DNA of 64,000 nt, from assembly GCA_022563855.1 (NCBI GenBank), contig JADFMN010000009.1:62001-126000 (forward strand), written 5' to 3'. Source of the stretch: Armatimonadota bacterium. Its GTDB lineage: Bacteria > Armatimonadota > Fimbriimonadia > Fimbriimonadales > Fimbriimonadaceae. The translations under genes were made by a program, and so were the position numbers. Positions 43,605-51,827 of this stretch are shown piece after piece (position 1 is the first letter of the stretch; the number at the start of each line of letters is the position of its first letter). Under the pieces are notes generated by a model that saw only the letters and a list, made by a program, of their open reading frames with translations, was not told the DNA's origin and did not search any database.

Positions 43605-44228
43605 ATGAAGCTCCTAACTCCTCGCCGAGTGACTTATGCCGTTAAGGCGTTGTCCGAGGATCCGATCCTCGGGCCGATCATCGCGCAGTACCCGAAGCCG
43701 GAGTTTCAGATGTCGAACTGCGTGTTCGCGTCTCTGTCGGGTGCGATCATCTCGCAACAGCTGTCGACCAAGGCTTCCGCGACGATCTACGGCCGCTTCT
43801 TGAAGCTGATCCGGAAGAGGAAGCCGGACGCGAAGGCTGTGAGCAAGTGCACGGTCGAGCAGTTGCGCGGGGTCGGCGTTTCGCGGCAGAAAGCCTCTTA
43901 TCTTCTTGATCTTGCGAACAAGACGCTGGACGGCGAACTGCACATCGACCGCCTTGCTGAAATGCCGAACGACGAGGTGATCGCGGAGATCACGAACGTC
44001 AAGGGGCTGGGCGAGTGGAGCGCGGACATGTTTCTGATGTTTGCCCTGTGCCGCCCGGACGTGTGGCCGGTCGGCGACCTGGGGATCCGAAACGGAGTGC
44101 GCGATCTGCTCGGCCAGGAGGAGAGACTCCCGATCGACGAGTTGCACGAGGTCGCCGAGGCTTGGCGGCCGTATCGCACCGTCGCGGCGCGGTATGTGTG
44201 GGACTCGCTCGACAACAAGCCGCTCTGA
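43605..44228 (+). CDS. DNA-3-methyladenine glycosylase (AlkA-type, HhH-GPD)
   Basis: 207 residues (209 if GTG 43599 is used). Helix-hairpin-helix: 'LRGVGVSRQKASYLLDLA'. The GPD catalytic region is 'VKGLGEWSADMFLMFAL', then 'DVWPVGDLGIRNGVRDL', where the Asp of PVGD is the catalytic aspartate. It excises alkylated purines in base-excision repair. The family's N-terminal TATA-like domain is absent, so this is the compact form. AGGTGA immediately before the ATG may serve as ribosome-binding site. DinB follows 16 nt later. Confidence 0.88.
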   Translation: MKLLTPRRVTYAVKALSEDPILGPIIAQYPKPEFQMSNCVFASLSGAIISQQLSTKASATIYGRFLKLIRKRKPDAKAVSKCTVEQLRGVGVSRQKASYLLDLANKTLDGELHIDRLAEMPNDEVIAEITNVKGLGEWSADMFLMFALCRPDVWPVGDLGIRNGVRDLLGQEERLPIDELHEVAEAWRPYRTVAARYVWDSLDNKPL

Positions 44229-44244
44229 GTGCCAGACTCACGGC

Positions 44245-44724
44245 ATGAGCGGATTTTCGGCAACGTACGAACTAACCCGCGCGCGCATGGTGCAGGCGAT
44301 CGACGGCCTGTCGGACGAACAACTGCGTTGGAGACCGCACAAGGACGCGCTTTCGGTTTTCGAGATGCTGATGCACGTCGCGGGCGGCGATACGTTCTTC
44401 TTCTTGCGTCTGCAAGAGCGGGAGGGGGACGACTTCGAGAAACGTCTGGAGCGTTGCGCCAGGGACAAGGTCATCAACGACGAGCCGTTCCCGTTCTCCG
44501 ACGACGAAGCGAGCATGGGCTTGCTTGTAAGGGCGCTGGACCACACTTACGCGATCCTAGGCCCGATGTTGCGCGAACCGGAGGAGTGGTTAGACAAGGA
44601 GATCGAGACGCCGCTCGGCCCGGTAGATGGCGCGTCCGGCATCTTCGCCCGCATCGCCCAGCATCCCGCGTACCACACCGGGCAGGTGTGGCTCTACCGC
44701 TTCGACCCGAGGTTTCCGGGGTAG
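44245..44724 (+). CDS. DinB family protein
   Basis: A 159-residue four-helix-bundle protein. The putative metal histidines are in 'EMLMHVAGGDTFFF' and 'HPAYHTGQVWLYR', the usual DinB/YfiT triad. Starts ATG (MSGFSATYELTRARMVQAI). DinB-like proteins may act as thiol-dependent transferases using bacillithiol or mycothiol or similar; the name reflects damage induction in Bacillus. It is downstream of the alkA-like gene, which may indicate shared regulation. Confidence 0.9.
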   Translation: MSGFSATYELTRARMVQAIDGLSDEQLRWRPHKDALSVFEMLMHVAGGDTFFFLRLQEREGDDFEKRLERCARDKVINDEPFPFSDDEASMGLLVRALDHTYAILGPMLREPEEWLDKEIETPLGPVDGASGIFARIAQHPAYHTGQVWLYRFDPRFPG

Positions 44725-45249
44725 ATCGGTTTTGTTCGGATTGGTTCGGGTTCGGACTCGGGACTCATGACTCAAGATTCGTGACTTCCCGATGGAGGGT
44801 CGTCCTCCTGGGCAACCTTGGCTGCACACATCGGACTAAGAGTCCGAAGGCCGAGATGTGGACTAGAAGTCCGCGCTCCGCTCCACACGGACAAACCCCT
44901 AGGGCCTGTCCGTTGCAAACGTCGCTCCCAATCCCTCTCCCGGCCTGCCAGCTAGCGTTCACGGCTGGCGCTCTTGGCCGGGGGAGGCTAGGAGGGGGCT
45001 TGGCGGCGTTCGGACTGAGTACTCCGCTCCACTCGGACGAGTCCTACGGGCCTGACCGTGGCACGCGGGACACGGTTCGGAGTCGTTCGGGTTTGTACCG
45101 GGTTGGCGGCAAGCCATCGGGCCGCGTGGCGCCCGCGAGTCTCCCCTCAGCGAGACGGGCAGTGGTGAACTAGCAAAAATAACAGGTAAAGGGCTTGGGT
45201 TCGCCAGGGCGCTTCGACCATACTGGAGACACATACACGTGGAGTAAAG
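44725..45249. repeat. Repeat-dense intergenic region
   Basis: No supported gene in 525 bases. Units: a TTCGG run at 44727-44765; 'GATGGAGGGTCGTCCTCCTGGGC' at about 44789-44815 (also near 12349 and reversed near 54463); 'CGGACAAACCCCTAGGGCCTGTCCG' at about 44888-44912 and its relative at 45036-45060; 'CCCTCTCCCGGCC...GGCCGGGGGAGGCTAGGAGGGGGC' at about 44933-45000; and another TTCGG run at 45075-45095. The order D-E-A-E-F resembles a composite cassette. A promoter for the next gene should lie in the last 70 bases. Confidence 0.75.
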
Positions 45250-46887
45250 ATGAAGAATTCACTAGCGTCGATCACCGGACTTTCTCTCGCTGTTGTGCTG
45301 GCATTTTTGCCGACCTCGTCCAACTCCAAGGTTGCTGTCCCTAGTAGCCCGCCTGAAAACAACTTGAACGTCGACTTGCTAGGGCATATCGGCCTCGCGA
45401 CGTTTGGTTACGGCGCAGGGAATGATTGCTGGGGTTACGTCTCGCCATCGGGCAGAGAGTACGCGATCATGGGCTTTCAGCGAGGACTGGCCGTTATCGA
45501 AGTGTCCGACCCGGACCGGCCTATCATCATCGGCCGGATACCGCACGCCGGCAGCACGTGGTGCGACATCAAGGTGTACGGCGAGTACGCGTACGCAGCG
45601 ACGGAAGTGCACAGATCCGGACTCCAGGTGATCGACCTGACACAAGTCGATTCAGGAATCGTGAGGCTTGCAAGAACCGTCATGACAATGGGCGATGCGC
45701 ACAATCTGGCGATCGACACTGACAGCGGTTACCTCTACGCTTGCGCTGTCAACACAGGCACTGGAACAACGATGTGCCTCGATCTCAGCGACCCGGCGAA
45801 TCCAACGCCCGTCGGTCGCGGTTCGATGACGACGAGCGGACAGCACGACATGCAGGTCGTGACGTACCACGACGGTCCGTACGCTGGCAGGCAGATCATG
45901 TTTGGCAGCTCCGGGGGGCGCGGGCTGCAGATCATCGACGTGACCGACAAGAACAACCCGTTCTATATCTCCGGATTGAGGTACCCCGGCCTTGAGTACA
46001 ACCACCAGGGTTGGCTCAGCGAAGACAAGAGGTACTGGTATATGGACGACGAGCTGGACGAGTACCGCGGGCGGACGCCCACGACTCGCACGCTCGTCGC
46101 CGACGTGAGCAATCTGTCGGCGCCATTCCTGGCCAGCACGTTCACGACTGGCTTGCCGGCTATCGACCACAACCTTTACGTAAAGTGCGGATTCGTGTTT
46201 GAATCCAACTACTCGAGCGGTTTGCACATCTTCGACGCGACCGACGACCGGTTGTCACCGACAGAAACTGGGTTCTACGACACATACCCCGCCAACGACA
46301 ACCCGACGTTCAATGGAACCTGGAGCAACTTCCCGTTCTTCCCGAGCGGAACAGTTATCTTGAGCGATCGACAGTCAGGATTGTTCGTTTTCGACGTTTC
46401 GGCGGCGACGGTGCGACCGATCACGGCCGACAGCCACCGGATGAACAGCGGCGCGCAGATAAGCGGCAATACAGCTAGCCTTGCGACTGCCGACGGCGAC
46501 TATCTCGTTCTCGGTCCCGGAATTACCCCATTCAGGGATGCACCTGACGGATCCGTGTCGGTCTTCGGCGCCGCCAGCTGCGAGCATGCGTCTAACCTGA
46601 CCTTGAGGGTCGCGGCGAACACCGGTTCTCCAGGACTCAGAGGAACGAGGATCCGACAAGAGATAGATGTTTACGATTGGCGTACACTAGAATGGGTGAC
46701 GGTTAGCATCACAATTCTGAATTCTGCGCAATTCACAGCGACCATCGAACTTGACGAACCAACGAGATTCATCCAAGCCGAAACAAACTTTGTTTCCGCG
46801 AGAGCGCGATACTATCTCCCTGCGATTAGGCCTCATTCCATCTGGTCGGTCCGGATCGACGAGCTTTCTTGGACGGTCAACCCTTAA
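45250..46887 (+). CDS. Choice-of-anchor B family (LVIVD repeat) secreted protein
   Basis: A 545-residue protein with a signal peptide (MKNSLASITGLSLAVVLAFL) and ribosome-binding site GGAG 7 nt upstream. Beta-propeller-like repeats of the LVIVD type recur: 'GLAVIEVSDPDRP', 'GLQVIDLTQVDSG', 'CLDLSDPANP', 'GLQIIDVTDKNNP' and 'GLHIFDATDDRL'. The region 'HNLAIDTDSGYLYACAVNTG' and 'NHQGWLSEDKRYWYMDDE' is typical of choice-of-anchor-B proteins. The C-terminus is an extra beta domain, not a PEP-CTERM or T9SS tail. Confidence 0.88.
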   Translation: MKNSLASITGLSLAVVLAFLPTSSNSKVAVPSSPPENNLNVDLLGHIGLATFGYGAGNDCWGYVSPSGREYAIMGFQRGLAVIEVSDPDRPIIIGRIPHAGSTWCDIKVYGEYAYAATEVHRSGLQVIDLTQVDSGIVRLARTVMTMGDAHNLAIDTDSGYLYACAVNTGTGTTMCLDLSDPANPTPVGRGSMTTSGQHDMQVVTYHDGPYAGRQIMFGSSGGRGLQIIDVTDKNNPFYISGLRYPGLEYNHQGWLSEDKRYWYMDDELDEYRGRTPTTRTLVADVSNLSAPFLASTFTTGLPAIDHNLYVKCGFVFESNYSSGLHIFDATDDRLSPTETGFYDTYPANDNPTFNGTWSNFPFFPSGTVILSDRQSGLFVFDVSAATVRPITADSHRMNSGAQISGNTASLATADGDYLVLGPGITPFRDAPDGSVSVFGAASCEHASNLTLRVAANTGSPGLRGTRIRQEIDVYDWRTLEWVTVSITILNSAQFTATIELDEPTRFIQAETNFVSARARYYLPAIRPHSIWSVRIDELSWTVNP

Positions 46888-46996
46888 CCGGCAGGTTGCC
46901 CTGGCCTTGGATCAGCAAGGACACCGCAAAGTTGCGTCACGGCGGTTGCACGCGTGCTTTCGTAGTGCCTCTGCCGGCAAACGCGCGCGGCTGAAC

Positions 46997-47635
46997 TCAG
47001 TCGCCAGCGATGAACATGACCATGTACCACGAGCCTCTCTTCTTTTCGAAGATCGCTCGGTAGCTGATCGGGCTGCGCACCGGGCCGCGCTCTACCCAGC
47101 CCGTCTTTCCGGATTCGTTCGGCAGCTCGATCTCGTGCCAGCCATCGACGTAATCGTTGGCGAAGCTCACCTTGACGATGTCGTAGCTGAGCGTTCCAAC
47201 TTGGCCGCTCTTCGTATCAGGTTTTGCGTACACGAGGACGCCCTTGTTCACAGCGACGACGTATTCGTATGCGTCGAACTCGTCGGGCCACGCGCTGAAC
47301 GAGTAGGGCGCGGTGAACGACTTCGTTCCCGGCTCTCCGTACTCGCCAAACTGACCGCCGAGTTTGAGCACTTGCAGAAGCTCGTCGTAGAACGTCTCTA
47401 TGCTGCTCTCCTCTTTCCATCGCTGCAGCAATGAGTCTCGACCTTCGCCACCGCCAAAGCTCCAATGAACGTCCTCGTCGATCCTGCTGTTGACGTAAGA
47501 GTAGTTCTTCTTCTTGATCGCGGCGATCATGTTGGTGCGGAACTCGAGGAACTGCTTGTCCTGCGGGGCTTCGTCGATCGGCTGGAGCTTGTCGAGGCCG
47601 ACTACGGCGAACGCGAGCACGAGACACGAAACCAT
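46997..47635 (-). CDS. Secreted SH3-like domain protein
   Basis: A 212-residue protein with a short N-terminal hydrophobic signal (MVSCLVLAFAVVGL). The C-terminal 90 residues form a bacterial-SH3-like block: 'VAVNKGVLVYAKPDTKSGQVGTLSYDIVKV', 'GWHEIELPNESGKTGWVERG', then a final pair of strands. The N-terminal helical half ('FLEFRTNMIAAIKKKNYSYVNSRI') resembles the non-SH3 half of similar envelope proteins. It is 26 nt from the iron-sulfur gene, same strand. Confidence 0.65.
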   Translation of the reverse strand: MVSCLVLAFAVVGLDKLQPIDEAPQDKQFLEFRTNMIAAIKKKNYSYVNSRIDEDVHWSFGGGEGRDSLLQRWKEESSIETFYDELLQVLKLGGQFGEYGEPGTKSFTAPYSFSAWPDEFDAYEYVVAVNKGVLVYAKPDTKSGQVGTLSYDIVKVSFANDYVDGWHEIELPNESGKTGWVERGPVRSPISYRAIFEKKRGSWYMVMFIAGD

Positions 47636-47661
47636 GTCGCCAATCTACCAGCAAACGCACC

Positions 47662-48702
47662 CTATGAGTTCTTGACTTTCAAAGGCGTCAACCTGCGCCG
47701 CGTAGTTCCAGGCACGAACAGTACGGTGCCTAATACGATGGCCGGGACCGCCAGAATCGCCCATCCCAACGCGCTGCTGAGCGCCCATGCCTCGACGATC
47801 TCCGGCACGACGCCGAGGTAGTAGAACGAATACGCCGCGATCGCAGCCGACAGGATCAGCGTCTTCTTGTTCACGCCAATCGCCCGCAGTCCGTGGAACA
47901 GGAGGAAGGTGACGAAGAACCCCGCTGCCATGCCGCCGTAAACGGTCAGAGCGTGGATTCCCATGTGCGCAGGGGCGTCGGTCGAGGTGCCGAAGAACAC
48001 GTGCTCGACGTTGCAGTAGTACAGCAGATCGAGCAGGAAGTACGCAGCGACGAAACCGGGAAAGCCGAAAGTCAGATGCAGCGCTAGCGGCAGTCTTGTC
48101 AGTTCGCCGTCGGCCTTTTCAGGCCGCAGCCGGATGCAGTGCGGGACGCACGCGTCGCATATCCGGCACATCTCGGGCCTGTTCCTTTCGCGCGCGAACT
48201 GCCCGTAGAGGACTTCGATCGGACGGATCGGGCACGCGCCGACGCACCAACCGCTCAGTGTGAAATAGAAAAGCCCCGCCCCGACGGCGACCAGAGTGAT
48301 CGCGATCGCAACGGAGGCCGTCGCCCAGCCGATGGTGTTGAACCAGAGGTGCCGCGTCGGGATGCCGACGAACATCAGCGCCCAGCCGAACGTCTGCAAC
48401 TTCGCCGAAACCTCCGGCGAGAGGCGCTTTCCGCCTTTCCAGCCGAGCTTTCGGCCGAGCGTCTGGAACGTCGAGATCGGGCAAATGCTGACCCACACGT
48501 TTGGCGCAGCCAACAGCACCATCGGCGCGAGCGGAATGACTAGAAACCAAAGGAAACGGAGCCCGAACTCGGGCCAAATCCAGATCGTCGGCAGCAGACC
48601 CGCGTAAATAATCGCGGCCAGGGCAGCGACGGCGAGAATGAGCTTATGGACCTTGTCCGAATACCGTCGGTCGATCAGTCCGTTCGTGCGTGCAGCGCTC
48701 AT
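47662..48702 (-). CDS. Membrane 4Fe-4S protein (NapH/NosR/CcoG-like)
   Basis: About 346 residues with some eight hydrophobic helices. Cysteine motifs: 'WVSICPIS', 'GWCVGACPIRPIEVLYG' and CRICDACVPHC, a CxxCxxCxxxC site for one [4Fe-4S] cluster. The CxxxCP pairs on the membrane face resemble NapH/NosR/CcoG polyferredoxins, which pass electrons across the membrane. Start chosen at MSAARTNGLIDRRY (48702). No partner reductase is in the window, so the electron acceptor is unknown. Confidence 0.8.
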   Translation of the reverse strand: MSAARTNGLIDRRYSDKVHKLILAVAALAAIIYAGLLPTIWIWPEFGLRFLWFLVIPLAPMVLLAAPNVWVSICPISTFQTLGRKLGWKGGKRLSPEVSAKLQTFGWALMFVGIPTRHLWFNTIGWATASVAIAITLVAVGAGLFYFTLSGWCVGACPIRPIEVLYGQFARERNRPEMCRICDACVPHCIRLRPEKADGELTRLPLALHLTFGFPGFVAAYFLLDLLYYCNVEHVFFGTSTDAPAHMGIHALTVYGGMAAGFFVTFLLFHGLRAIGVNKKTLILSAAIAAYSFYYLGVVPEIVEAWALSSALGWAILAVPAIVLGTVLFVPGTTRRRLTPLKVKNS

Positions 48703-48854
48703 GTAGATCCTCGAAGATGCGCGTCGGCCCCGTTGTGCCATGCCGGCAACGACGCCAACGAGGGCGCATCGGTACAGTCAGAATACTCGACCAAGCAAGT
48801 GAGTTGGTTGTATTGTCCTACAATTGATGCAGTACCTTTTCGTGCAGATAATCC

Positions 48855-48971
48855 ATGGCTTCTGGCGAGGACACGGCGTTGGAAAAGAGGCCGAAGATCG
48901 GCGAGATCGTGTGGCGCGACCTAACCCTTGAGAACGTTACTGGCGCGGTGCTCGCCTTGATCGAAGCGTGA
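48855..48971 (+). pseudogene. VOC-family N-terminal remnant
   Basis: A 38-residue ORF beginning MASGEDTALEKRPKIGEIVW and continuing RDLTLENVTGAVLALIEA. The 'IGEIVWRDLT' segment is the start of glyoxalase-type VOC proteins ('GEIGWVDLTV'). The remaining 100 residues of the domain are missing and the sequence stops 20 nt before the sulfatase gene. No second half is visible in other frames. Confidence 0.45.
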
Positions 48972-48991
48972 GATTAGACTAGAATCGCTTC

Positions 48992-50716
48992 ATGCTCTCG
49001 TTCTTGCTCTTGAGCACCATCGCGACACGGGCGCCCGACGGCCCAAACGTCATCATCGTCATGACCGACGACCAGGGGTACGGAGACTTTGGATTCCACG
49101 GCAACCCGCTCGTCGAGACGCCGAACCTCGACGCGATGGCGAGGGCGAGCGCGCGAATGACGAACTTCTACGTCAGCCCGGTTTGCACCCCGACACGGGC
49201 CAACCTGATGACTGGCCGCTACAACCACCGCACAAGGGCGATCGACACGTGGAAGGGTAGGGCGATGCTCGACCCGGACGAGGTTACGATCGCCGAGATT
49301 CTTCGCGACGCGGGGTACCGAACTGGCATCTTCGGCAAGTGGCATCTCGGCGACAACTACCCGGTGCGCGCGATCGACCAGGGGTTCGAGGAGGCGCTCG
49401 TCCACCGTAGCGGCGGGCTCGCGCAGTCCGCAGACCACGTCGATGCACCAAACCGTTATACGGATCCGATCCTCTGGCACAACGGCCGCCCGGTCCAGAC
49501 GGAGGGCTTTTGCACCGACGTTTTCTTTGACGCAGCACTGGAGTGGATGACGGAACAGCACGAGAACGGAGAGAAGTTCTTCGCGTACATACCGACAAAC
49601 GCTCCGCACGGGCCATTCCACGACGTCCCCGGCGATCTGTACGAGCACTACAAGAAGAAAGACCTGAGCAACAAGGTGTTCGAGGGAAGGGAAGGACACG
49701 CACTCCCCGACAACGTCAACGAAGATCAGCTGGCGCGCATCTTCGCGATGATTGCGAACGTCGATCAAAACGTCGGACGGCTGTTCGAAAAGGTGGAGGA
49801 GCTCGGAATATCCGATGACACGCTGGTCATTTTCCTGAACGACAACGGTCCGAACACGCGCCGTTATGTGTCGGGGATGCGCGGGATGAAGTCGGAGGTT
49901 TACGAGGGCGGTGTGCGCTCGCCGATGTGGCTGCACTGGCCGGGCCGGTTGGAGCCCGGGGCAGAATCACCCTGCGTCACAGCGCATTTCGACGTTCTTC
50001 CGACACTGCTGGAGGCTTGTGGAATCGACGTGCCAGAGGGCTTGCGGTTAGACGGGAGGAGCTTTTGGCAGGTCTTGACCGAAGAAGAGGCACCGTGGGT
50101 AGACCGGACCATAGTGATCATGGCCCATCGTGGAGACGAGCCGCAGCGGTATCACAACTTCCTCGTGCGAAACCAGAGATGGAAGCTTCTGCACAACAGC
50201 AAGTTCGGACGTGACCGCTTCGAAGGCGATGCGAACTTCGAGCTTTACGACATGGAGAACGATCCGCTCGAAACGAAGAACGTCGCCTCTGACCACCCGG
50301 AGATCGTGAATGAACTTCGACGGGCGTACGACAAGTGGTTCGACGACGTTGGATTGACAAGGCTTGATAACTACGGCCCAGTCCGGATCTGGACCGAGTC
50401 GCCTGATGGGTTGCCGATCGCGCTCCACCGGCATGAGTGGCGGGTGCCGCCCGACGATCAGAGCGCCGGCACCTGGCAGCTCCACGTGCCTGCGAGTGGC
50501 TCGTTCGACGTGAAGGTGTACTTCCGTACTCAAACGAATGGTGGTACGGCGACCCTCGTACTCAACGGCGAAGCCCACGAGTCGAAGACCGTCACAGACG
50601 GTTGGTTCAGATTTGAGCGAATAGAGCTCCGGGCAGGCGACCTCGCTCTGGGCTCGTTCATGCAATCCGGCGAAGAGATACAGCAAGCGTGGCAGATCGA
50701 GATCAGCCGGTCCTGA
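48992..50716 (+). CDS. Secreted sulfatase (formylglycine type)
   Basis: 574 residues: a short signal (MLSFLLLSTIATRA), 'NVIIVMTDDQGYGDFGFHGN' (metal-binding Asp pair) and the sulfatase motif C65-T-P-T-R in 'CTPTRANLMTGR', which must be converted to formylglycine. Then 'GKWHLG', 'HGPFHDVPG' and 'VIFLNDNGPN' complete the active site. The last 120 residues form an added beta-sandwich ('GTWQLHVPASGSFDVKVYF'). Substrates are sulfated carbohydrates or aryl sulfates. No sulfatase-modifying enzyme is adjacent. Confidence 0.93.
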   Translation: MLSFLLLSTIATRAPDGPNVIIVMTDDQGYGDFGFHGNPLVETPNLDAMARASARMTNFYVSPVCTPTRANLMTGRYNHRTRAIDTWKGRAMLDPDEVTIAEILRDAGYRTGIFGKWHLGDNYPVRAIDQGFEEALVHRSGGLAQSADHVDAPNRYTDPILWHNGRPVQTEGFCTDVFFDAALEWMTEQHENGEKFFAYIPTNAPHGPFHDVPGDLYEHYKKKDLSNKVFEGREGHALPDNVNEDQLARIFAMIANVDQNVGRLFEKVEELGISDDTLVIFLNDNGPNTRRYVSGMRGMKSEVYEGGVRSPMWLHWPGRLEPGAESPCVTAHFDVLPTLLEACGIDVPEGLRLDGRSFWQVLTEEEAPWVDRTIVIMAHRGDEPQRYHNFLVRNQRWKLLHNSKFGRDRFEGDANFELYDMENDPLETKNVASDHPEIVNELRRAYDKWFDDVGLTRLDNYGPVRIWTESPDGLPIALHRHEWRVPPDDQSAGTWQLHVPASGSFDVKVYFRTQTNGGTATLVLNGEAHESKTVTDGWFRFERIELRAGDLALGSFMQSGEEIQQAWQIEISRS

Positions 50717-50850
50717 GTGAATCGCCACCGTCTGAATTCGCCAGCCCGGGATTTTTTCGCACGATTCTGCCGAATCCGTCGAACACCGGCTAGTCGGTAA
50801 CGTTATCCCCTACTGGGTGGCTGGCTGTAGAGCGGTGCCCGAGGCGAAAG

Positions 50851-51525
50851 ATGAAGAAAATTTTGATTGTATGCGCGCTATTAGCGATGCTAACGGTGAT
50901 TGCAACCGCTCAGCGGGGCGGCCAGGGAGGATTTCGCAGGGGCTTTGCTGCGGGTGGACCCGGGATTTTGATGCGACCGGACGTCGTGAAGGAACTCAAG
51001 CTCACTGACAGCCAGGCTACGAAGATCGAATCGCTGCTCGAGAGCATGCGACCGCAAGGCCGAGGCGGCTTTGGCGGCGGCGGAGGCGGAGGCGGTGGCG
51101 GACGTGGCGGCGGCGGTGGAGGTCGCGGCGGATTTGGCCGTGGTGGAGACCCCGAGCAGGCCGCAGAGACCGACAAGAAGCTGAAGGAAATCCTGAACGA
51201 CGCCCAGTACAAGCGCTTCCATGAGCTAAGCCTGCAACAGGCTGGCGGGTTTGCGCTGAACCAACCGCGGGTCGCCGAGCAGCTCGAATTGACGAGTTCG
51301 CAGAAGAGCAAGCTCGAAGACCTGAGAACAGACATGGATGAAGAACGGAGGGATATGTTCTCAGGCGGTGGTGGCGGAGGCGATCGTGAGGCGATGAGGG
51401 CGGAGACGCGCCTCATGCGCACGGAGTACGGAAAGAAGATGCTCAAAGTGTTGAACGCTGACCAGAAGAAGAAGTGGGCCGAGATGGTTGGCAAGCCGTT
51501 CAAGTTTGCCAACGACGACCGTTAG
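50851..51525 (+). CDS. Secreted Spy/LTXXQ-like protein with polyglycine linker
   Basis: 224 residues with a signal peptide (MKKILIVCALLAMLTVIATAQ). Helical motifs 'VVKELKLTDSQATKIESLLE', 'LKEILNDAQYKRFHELSLQQ', 'VAEQLELTSSQKSKLEDL' and 'MLKVLNADQKKKWAEM' have the spacing of Spy/CpxP-type periplasmic chaperones (L-x-x-x-Q). A Gly/Arg-rich linker separates the first two. That linker DNA is a run of GGCGGNGGN repeats liable to slippage. It is followed by a terminator hairpin. Function is inferred from the fold only. Confidence 0.7.
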   Translation: MKKILIVCALLAMLTVIATAQRGGQGGFRRGFAAGGPGILMRPDVVKELKLTDSQATKIESLLESMRPQGRGGFGGGGGGGGGGRGGGGGGRGGFGRGGDPEQAAETDKKLKEILNDAQYKRFHELSLQQAGGFALNQPRVAEQLELTSSQKSKLEDLRTDMDEERRDMFSGGGGGGDREAMRAETRLMRTEYGKKMLKVLNADQKKKWAEMVGKPFKFANDDR

Positions 51526-51550
51526 TCGGCAAGACCTCTCCAATCCTCGA

Positions 51551-51577
51551 CGCGGCGTCCGCTTCCCGGGCGCCGCG
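51551..51577. terminator. Terminator hairpin after the Spy-like gene
   Basis: CGCGGCGTCC (51551-51560) pairs with GGGCGCCGCG (51568-51577) with one G-T wobble, followed by CTTCTTGTT. It is 26 nt past the stop codon. Confidence 0.6.
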
Positions 51578-51599
51578 CTTCTTGTTCGATCCTGGATTC

Positions 51600-51827
51600 A
51601 CTGGTTGTTAGGGTGCCACGGCTTGTCTTGCAAGCCGTGCGCGCTGCGGAGTTCCGGGAGGGCGAGCAGTCGTCCTAAGCGGATCGAAGGACCCCGCGAG
51701 CCGCGCCGTGCAGTCTTGCGCGGACTGCGAGTCCACTGGCCAGGATGCGGTCCTTCGACAGGCTCAGGAAGAGTCCGCGCTCCGAACTCCCCACCCGCTC
51801 GCCCGCGCCTGATACAATCAGACTCGT
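51600..51827. repeat. Repeats between the Spy-like gene and prpD
   Basis: A perfect hairpin CACGGCTTG/CAAGCCGTG lies at 51617-51639. It is followed by 'GGAGGGCGAGCAGTCGTCCTAAGCGGATCGAAGGACCCCGCGAGCCGCGC' (51657-51706), the same unit as the tandem copies near 12.7 kb, and a 'GGTCCTTCGACAGGCTCAGGA' piece at 51750-51770. Confidence 0.65.

Noticed and set aside
48646-48924. Plus-strand 92-residue open frame before the sulfatase
   Set aside because: It lies antisense to the start of the iron-sulfur membrane gene. The short VOC-like frame is a better reading of its 3' part.
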